This document shows positions 6,886-11,082 of a stretch of 11,082 nt of DNA, piece by piece. Origin of the DNA: Pinguiococcus pyrenoidosus (taxonomy: Eukaryota > Sar > Pinguiophyceae > Pinguiochrysidales > Pinguiochrysidaceae); the NCBI GenBank assembly GCA_019677205.1, contig JAAMXY010004239.1:4596-15677 (forward strand), given 5' to 3'. The notes beneath the pieces are model-generated. The model ran no database searches. It had not been told where the DNA came from and worked only from the letters and a program-made list of their open reading frames with translations. Both the position numbers and the translations under genes were made by a program. The first letter of the stretch is position 1; the number at the start of each line of letters is the position of its first letter.

Positions 6886-9852
6886 TTACATGTCCACGAT
6901 GTTTGCCACCTGATCGTCAGCCTCCGCTTTCGGAGTTGCTGCGGTGTCCTGCGCTACCCCCTCCTGCTCGTGCTGACCTGCTGTTTCCTCTGCTTGTCCA
7001 GGCGCTGGGACCCCTGTCTTCGCGGCTGCGTCCTCCGCTTGATCTTCTTGAGCTGGCTCGCCTTCGACGACAGCCTCTTTATCGGCGCCGGCGTCTTCGG
7101 GGGTGCTTCCCTGAGATTCCTGGGATTCCTGAGATCCAGAAAAGGGATCCATGAGCATCTCCAGGTCACTGGGGCCATCGCCACTCTCAACGGGGACGAG
7201 GCGACGCCGCGGAGCGGCCTTCTTCCCCGACGGAGAGGTCAGCAGCTCTTCAACATTCAGACGCTCGGGCGGTGTGTCCTCCGGGATGATGTCCTCCTCC
7301 TTGTCGCTGGTGACGTCCTCGGATCCACTCCGCGAACCAAACGAGACCAGCAAGTCAGCATAATCCATTCCCGTTGCCTCTTCGGCCTCGTCTTCAACCT
7401 CATAGCTATTGGGAGCCGACAGCAGGACGAGCTTTCCCGGCTGACGGGGCGCATTGACGGGGAGGCCGAACTCCATGAGCGGATGAAGAATCACCGTCTT
7501 CCATTCGTCGGCGACGGAGAGACCCTCAGGACGTTCCGTCTCTTCGGCGTCCGTTTCGGCGCTTTCGGCGCTTTGGTGGCTGGCTGCAGTGCTGTTCCGC
7601 TTGTCTACGACATTGAGAGGAAACAGGTTCGGGCTCCATTCCGCGAGAACGACGTCGAAGAGGCCTCCCGCGGACAGGCGAAAGACGGATCTTTGCAAGG
7701 CACCGCGAACTCGAATGGCATTGGGCGCGACGTTCGAGTCCGCGACCTCCACGCCCTTGACGTGGGGCCGCACATCCAGACTGAGCTGCGCCCCCCGACT
7801 GGCAATGCGCTCCGGGTCGAACGTGGAATTCTCCGCGTCAAATATGTGCAGGAAGCCGTCCACGGTGAACACCACGAGAACGGGCTGCTTCGAGAATCCG
7901 GGGCGTGGAGACTTCTGGCTGTCTTCCGGAGTGCCTCCTTCCGCCTTCTGGCCCTTCGATTGATCTTGCGCCGCCTTCGAGAACAGGGCGTCTGCGGATT
8001 CTAAGGTGTAGCGCTGCGCCAGCGCGGCTCGCACCACCAGCCGCGAGGCTTCCAGAGTGGGCAGGGAAGCCTCGATCGACTCGGCGGAATACATCCGTGA
8101 ACGCTCCGAAGCTTCCTTCATGAGCGCCTCCAGACGAATCTTGGCCTGCTCTGGCTCTTCCTCCTTGGCGTCGCCCTTTCCGGCCTCCTCTTCAACTCTG
8201 TTTCCCCCACCAAAGGCGTCTGCGATGGCGTTGAACATCCGCTGCTGGCTGTGGAGGAACTGGCGGCCGCCAGTCTTGACCAGGAAGGAGGCGGCACCAT
8301 CCAGCTCCGCGACGCGCAGGAGAATCCGGGGGATGTTCTTGGCCAGGCCGAGGCAGGCGCTCATGGACGCGTTCGCTGCATTTCGGTAGGCATTCTCGGC
8401 GATCCACAGGTCCGTCTTGTCGGGACCTTTGCCGGCATCGCCTACGTCCGCCTCGGTATCCGTCCGGCGAGCATTCATTAGCTGGGCCGGGTCATTGAGA
8501 ATCAAGCGGATCTTCTGCACCCGATTTGCAGAGTCCAGGCACAGCGTGTCGTAGGTGGCGTTGTAGGCCTTCCAAGCCACCTTGCACTCCTCTTCCCGCT
8601 GCTGCAGGCGAGACCTCAGATGCCGCCGCATGTCGGCGCAGGACTGCATGGCGTCACCCATCTCGTTGATGAGGTGGTCGGCGCGAAGCACCAGGCCTTC
8701 CATCTCTCCGCAGAAGTTCTGTACGCACTTCAGCGTCTGCCACTGCGGCCGGAGCACGTCCTCTCCGCCCATGCGGTCCCACAACGTGCTGAAGGTGTCC
8801 GCGTTGCCCATACCGGAGAGTCCATCCGAGAAATCTTGCTGGAGCTGCAGGGCCTCGTCCGTCACTTCGTCGAGCACCTCGTACAGAGGCTCACTGGAGC
8901 GGCCAGCCGCCGCCGCAGTCAAACCCACCCGCGAAGAGGGCGCAGCAGCCGCAGCCCCCGGGGCACCCACCGCCGCAGCCCCCGCTGCCGCTGCTTCAGC
9001 ATCTCCTTCCAAAGGAGGAGGAGTAGGAGGGGGAGGGGGCTTTGCGCCCGCGGGAGCATCGGCCCTGCGCGGCCAGACGGCGAAGCGGGCAAGAAAACTA
9101 TGGAGCACCGAGACATATCTGCGATCCAAGTCCGATCGGCGCTTGAGCAGCACTTTGAGCGCCAGGAGAAGATCAAAGCTCTCTGCTAGCCTGCAGCCTT
9201 GAGCCAGCAGCTCGTGATCCGCCTTGCGAAAGGCCGCCGCTGCGGCCGCCGCTCGCGCAGTCTCAAACTGGCGCACCTCTTCGAAGCACGTTTCTCGGCG
9301 TCGCAGGCGCTTTTGCTCCGCTTCTTGGCGCTGGTGCAGGTGCTCTAGGTACTTGTCCCAGTCTTGCTGCGCCTCTCCATCCTCGCACTTCCTCCTGCGC
9401 GTCCACCTGCGCCTTCGGACGAAGTCGGAGCTCGTTTTGGACGCGCTCACGGCGCCGACGAGCAGCTGCTCTTTCAGGGCGGAGAAGGACGGCGCATAGC
9501 ACCAGCCTTCTTCGTCGACGTCTGCCCAGCTCACGTCCAGCTGCCACTCCTCGTCGATCCAAGCCCATCCGGCCGGCGGCGAGAGCTCTGGGAAGCGGTC
9601 TTTGGAGTACAGCGTGTCTCCGAGCCGATCACCGAAGCCCTGGAAGCCGCCGTCCATGGGGAAAGGCCGCGTCCATCCCACCAGTCGATAGCGCTGGTTC
9701 TCCCAGACCTCCTCGAGGATCGTGAGCTCGGACTGCGGCGTGCTCATGCGGAAGACAGGCGGATGGCGCGCGGAGGCGCGCGCAAAGAACGCTTTGGATG
9801 GCGCGGATCTTCCAAAAAGAGACACACTCCACGAATCGTCTGGATTTTTCAT
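6886..9852 (-). CDS. DysF-domain protein with helical (F-BAR-like?) core, PH-like region and disordered tail
   Basis: This is a 988-residue intronless protein. The start at 9852 is the first in-frame ATG after a TGA at 9894-9892; Met36 (9747) is an alternative and begins closer to the domain. Residues about 45-155 match the peroxin/dysferlin (DysF) fold: VWENQRYRLVGW near 49-60, GWAWIDEEWQLDVSW at 95-109, DEEGWCYAPSF at 113-123 and the basic signature FVRRRRWTRRR at 144-154. DysF domains occur in Pex30-type ER peroxins, TECPR1 and ferlins, and some bind membrane lipids. Residues 160-260 and 320-620 are strongly helical with heptad-like stretches, interrupted by a Pro/Ala-rich linker (about 268-318); they resemble an F-BAR/BAR helical bundle, though this is only a structural guess. 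Residues 656-745 (VLVVFTVDGFLHIFD ... SVFRLSAGGLFDVVLAEW) look like the strands and C-terminal helix of a PH domain. The tail from 750 is acidic and disordered. No transmembrane segment is seen. A peripheral membrane role is inferred. Confidence 0.8.
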   Translation of the reverse strand: MKNPDDSWSVSLFGRSAPSKAFFARASARHPPVFRMSTPQSELTILEEVWENQRYRLVGWTRPFPMDGGFQGFGDRLGDTLYSKDRFPELSPPAGWAWIDEEWQLDVSWADVDEEGWCYAPSFSALKEQLLVGAVSASKTSSDFVRRRRWTRRRKCEDGEAQQDWDKYLEHLHQRQEAEQKRLRRRETCFEEVRQFETARAAAAAAAFRKADHELLAQGCRLAESFDLLLALKVLLKRRSDLDRRYVSVLHSFLARFAVWPRRADAPAGAKPPPPPTPPPLEGDAEAAAAGAAAVGAPGAAAAAPSSRVGLTAAAAGRSSEPLYEVLDEVTDEALQLQQDFSDGLSGMGNADTFSTLWDRMGGEDVLRPQWQTLKCVQNFCGEMEGLVLRADHLINEMGDAMQSCADMRRHLRSRLQQREEECKVAWKAYNATYDTLCLDSANRVQKIRLILNDPAQLMNARRTDTEADVGDAGKGPDKTDLWIAENAYRNAANASMSACLGLAKNIPRILLRVAELDGAASFLVKTGGRQFLHSQQRMFNAIADAFGGGNRVEEEAGKGDAKEEEPEQAKIRLEALMKEASERSRMYSAESIEASLPTLEASRLVVRAALAQRYTLESADALFSKAAQDQSKGQKAEGGTPEDSQKSPRPGFSKQPVLVVFTVDGFLHIFDAENSTFDPERIASRGAQLSLDVRPHVKGVEVADSNVAPNAIRVRGALQRSVFRLSAGGLFDVVLAEWSPNLFPLNVVDKRNSTAASHQSAESAETDAEETERPEGLSVADEWKTVILHPLMEFGLPVNAPRQPGKLVLLSAPNSYEVEDEAEEATGMDYADLLVSFGSRSGSEDVTSDKEEDIIPEDTPPERLNVEELLTSPSGKKAAPRRRLVPVESGDGPSDLEMLMDPFSGSQESQESQGSTPEDAGADKEAVVEGEPAQEDQAEDAAAKTGVPAPGQAEETAGQHEQEGVAQDTAATPKAEADDQVANIVDM
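8899..9051 (-). repeat. Low-complexity Pro/Ala-coding segment with a G-rich plus strand
   Basis: This stretch encodes a run of Pro with few interruptions and then Ala/Gly-rich sequence (about residues 268-318 of the DysF protein). On the plus strand, 9014-9039 carries clustered G runs (GGAGGAGGAG, then GGAGGGGGAGGGGG) that could fold as a G-quadruplex. It is probably a flexible linker between two helical parts of the protein. Confidence 0.7.
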
Positions 9853-9868
9853 TGACTCTCTGTGGGCT

Positions 9869-9882
9869 GCATCAGCTGATGC
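9869..9882. promoter_or_regulatory. Perfect 14-bp palindrome GCATCAGCTGATGC in the DysF gene leader
   Basis: The sequence is its own reverse complement, is centred on the E-box CAGCTG and lies 17 bases upstream of the DysF-gene ATG. A second CAGCTGA is at 9893-9899. It could be a dimeric factor site or a leader hairpin; chance occurrence is possible. Confidence 0.35.
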
Positions 9883-9910
9883 GGTCTGCAGTCAGCTGAG
9901 CGATCCAGAC

Positions 9911-9959
9911 GATTTTCGGCTGACGATTTTCAGCCGGGCGATCCTGCCGATTTTCGGCT
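9911..9959. repeat. Three GATTTTC(G/A)GC(T/C) motifs upstream of the DysF gene
   Basis: GATTTTCGGCT (9911-9921), GATTTTCAGCC (9925-9935) and GATTTTCGGCT (9949-9959) lie on the same strand within 49 bases. The first and second also form a 7-bp inverted repeat, CGGCTGA (9917-9923) with TCAGCCG (9930-9936). On the minus strand the motif reads AGCCGAAAATC. A cluster of related sites at 60-110 bases from a start codon suggests a promoter element. Confidence 0.4.
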
Positions 9960-10870
9960 CCGCGCGGCTTGCTGCTTTGACTTGACGTGGCTGGTAGAAG
10001 CTTGTAGCCAGCGCCCTGCAGAAAGGAACGAGATTTTGCTGAGCTCTGCCGTCACTTGCCTGCTTGATCAGTAGACTTCTGGCTGTCCCAACGCTGCGAG
10101 CCAACAGGCAGCCAGGGCTCGAAGCAGATGGATGGCGCGCTGGTGCTTGCTTGTCGCACTTGGCTCATCGCTCGGCCCGGGCAGCCAGGGCGGCAGCAAG
10201 TCAACCTGATGATGAGATGAGAAAAACAAGCTGGCTGAGTTGAGTTAAAAATTCGTTGGGTAGGTGGCTGGTTGGCTGGAAAGCGTGGCGCACACCGCGC
10301 AAGACCTTGGAGCCGACGACCGGTGCGCGTGTGACTTTCATCCGGAATCAGGTGGAAGACCAGCGCCGAAAAAAGACGAGCAACAGGAGAGTTCAAGGGA
10401 AATCTGATCTTTCTCATGTGCAGCATCGTTGGAAGCTCTCAAAAGGTCGCGCGGGCCAGTCAATTTTTCGTCCTCGCGCGTTGTATGCCTTTCTGTTCTT
10501 TGCCGCCAAAATGCGCGGCCCGCGTCTTCTCATTGGTTGCCTCCTTCGGCAAAGATACTTCTGCGGAGGGTGAAGGCGCGCGAATTTGAGCGAGTGGAGA
10601 TTTGAAACTTCTGATCTTCTGTGTGGTCAGGATGGCCCGTTCCAGCATCCAGAAATCCCCAAAGTATAGAAAGCCCTCGCCAATCTCTGCGATCAAGCTC
10701 CGATCGTTCGCGAGCTTACTTGATTTTGCGGCGCGGAGACCACCGCAGACGCGCTGGCCAGCTCCGCCAGATTAGGGGCTTCAGTGGGGAAAACACGTCA
10801 TCTTCAATGTGTCGGCACTACCCTGGCACACCTCCTGGATGGAACAGTGGTTTGAGGACGAAAGCCCCAA

Positions 10871-10927
10871 CCAATCTGAAGTCGGTACCTGGCAAGATGA
10901 ACGACCGCAACTTGTCCCCTTATAAAA
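10871..10927 (+). promoter_or_regulatory. CCAAT box and TATA box pointing right
   Basis: CCAAT at 10871-10875 is followed 45 bases later by TATAAAA at 10921-10927, a classical eukaryotic promoter spacing. Transcription would be expected to start near 10950. An E2F-like TTTGGCGC lies just downstream at 10967-10974. It suggests a plus-strand gene that begins near the window edge. Confidence 0.45.
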
Positions 10928-10937
10928 TCCGAGCAGA

Positions 10938-11082
10938 ATGCGTGCCATTTGTTCTTCAGGTGGGAGTTTGGCGCTTTTGCTTCTTGCGGCGCATCACGGA
11001 GAAGAACAATTGTGGCAAGTAGAAGCACTTTTTTCGGCTGCAGCTGGATCGCAGAGAATGTATTGGGCAGTGGTTCGCGCCG
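10938..11082 (+). CDS. Partial open frame running off the window; possible signal peptide
   Basis: From ATG 10938 an open frame continues for 48 codons to the window end without a stop; an in-frame TAA at 10923-10925 precedes it. The N-terminus MRAICSSGGSLALLLLAAHH has a hydrophobic stretch (residues 11-18) like a signal or targeting peptide. However, the ATG is only 17 bases past the start of the TATA element, so a transcript starting near 10950 would miss it. In that case the first ATG would be the in-frame one at 11058. With so little sequence no family can be named, and the frame could be chance. Confidence 0.3.
   Translation, partial: MRAICSSGGSLALLLLAAHHGEEQLWQVEALFSAAAGSQRMYWAVVRA

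Larger units (their letters stand above)
9853..10937. other. Divergent intergenic region of about 1.1 kb, no confident gene
   Basis: The region separates the minus-strand DysF gene from the plus-strand frame at the right edge. The frames in it are short, mostly begin at non-ATG codons and resemble no protein family I know. It holds a 14-bp palindrome and repeated GATTTTC motifs next to the DysF start, a TGACGTGG bZIP-like core at 9983-9990, a repeated GGCAGCCAGGGC (near 10109 and 10179), an inverted CCAAT (ATTGG) at 10532-10536, and a CCAAT/TATA pair near the right end. No tRNA or snRNA signature was recognised. Confidence 0.5.

Noticed and set aside
6826-8004. 392-codon plus-strand frame
   Set aside because: It is antisense to the C-terminal part of the DysF gene and has no recognisable domain; the long open length follows from high GC and lack of complementary stop triplets.
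10460-10696. 78-codon minus-strand frame in the right intergenic region
   Set aside because: It starts at TTG, has no family resemblance and sits in sequence with promoter-like features; treated as chance.
10621-11022. 133-codon plus-strand frame near the right edge
   Set aside because: It starts at GTG and overlaps the CCAAT/TATA arrangement; its composition is unremarkable and no domain is seen.

Overview
The window reads as nuclear DNA from an intron-poor, GC-rich unicellular eukaryote, probably an alga or other protist. The evidence is a THO-complex subunit gene split by an 87-base GT-AG intron, long intronless genes with large disordered regions, separate promoter-like upstream regions with TATA-like elements, and a bacterial-type asparaginyl-tRNA synthetase carrying an N-terminal presequence that suggests import into a plastid or mitochondrion. 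I cannot name the species. There are no bacterial operons, Shine-Dalgarno sites, tRNA or rRNA genes, CRISPR arrays or recognisable transposons.

Layout from left to right. Bases 1-625 are an upstream region and probable long leader, with a 10-bp inverted repeat around a TATA-like sequence. Bases 626-1441 (+) encode THOC7 of the THO/TREX mRNA-export complex in two exons. After a 120-base convergent gap, three genes lie on the minus strand. These are an organellar-type AsnRS (1562-3118), a 950-residue protein with a CxxC...CxxC putative zinc site, a very long disordered tail and an NQ-rich repeat (3488-6340), and a 988-residue protein with an N-terminal DysF (peroxin/dysferlin) domain, a long helical region and a probable PH-like fold (6886-9852). 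A divergent intergenic region of about 1.1 kb follows, with short repeats and palindromes. At the right edge a CCAAT/TATA promoter-like arrangement precedes a reading frame that runs off the window on the plus strand.

The genes are not an evident pathway; each appears to be an independent eukaryotic transcription unit (mRNA export, organellar translation, two uncharacterised proteins). I found no convincing new multi-gene system. The best leads are the DysF/helical/PH-like protein, the putative zinc-site protein with its 13-unit NQ-rich minisatellite, a perfect 12-bp-arm inverted repeat sitting on the stop codon of that gene, and a set of short palindromes and repeated motifs in the upstream regions.
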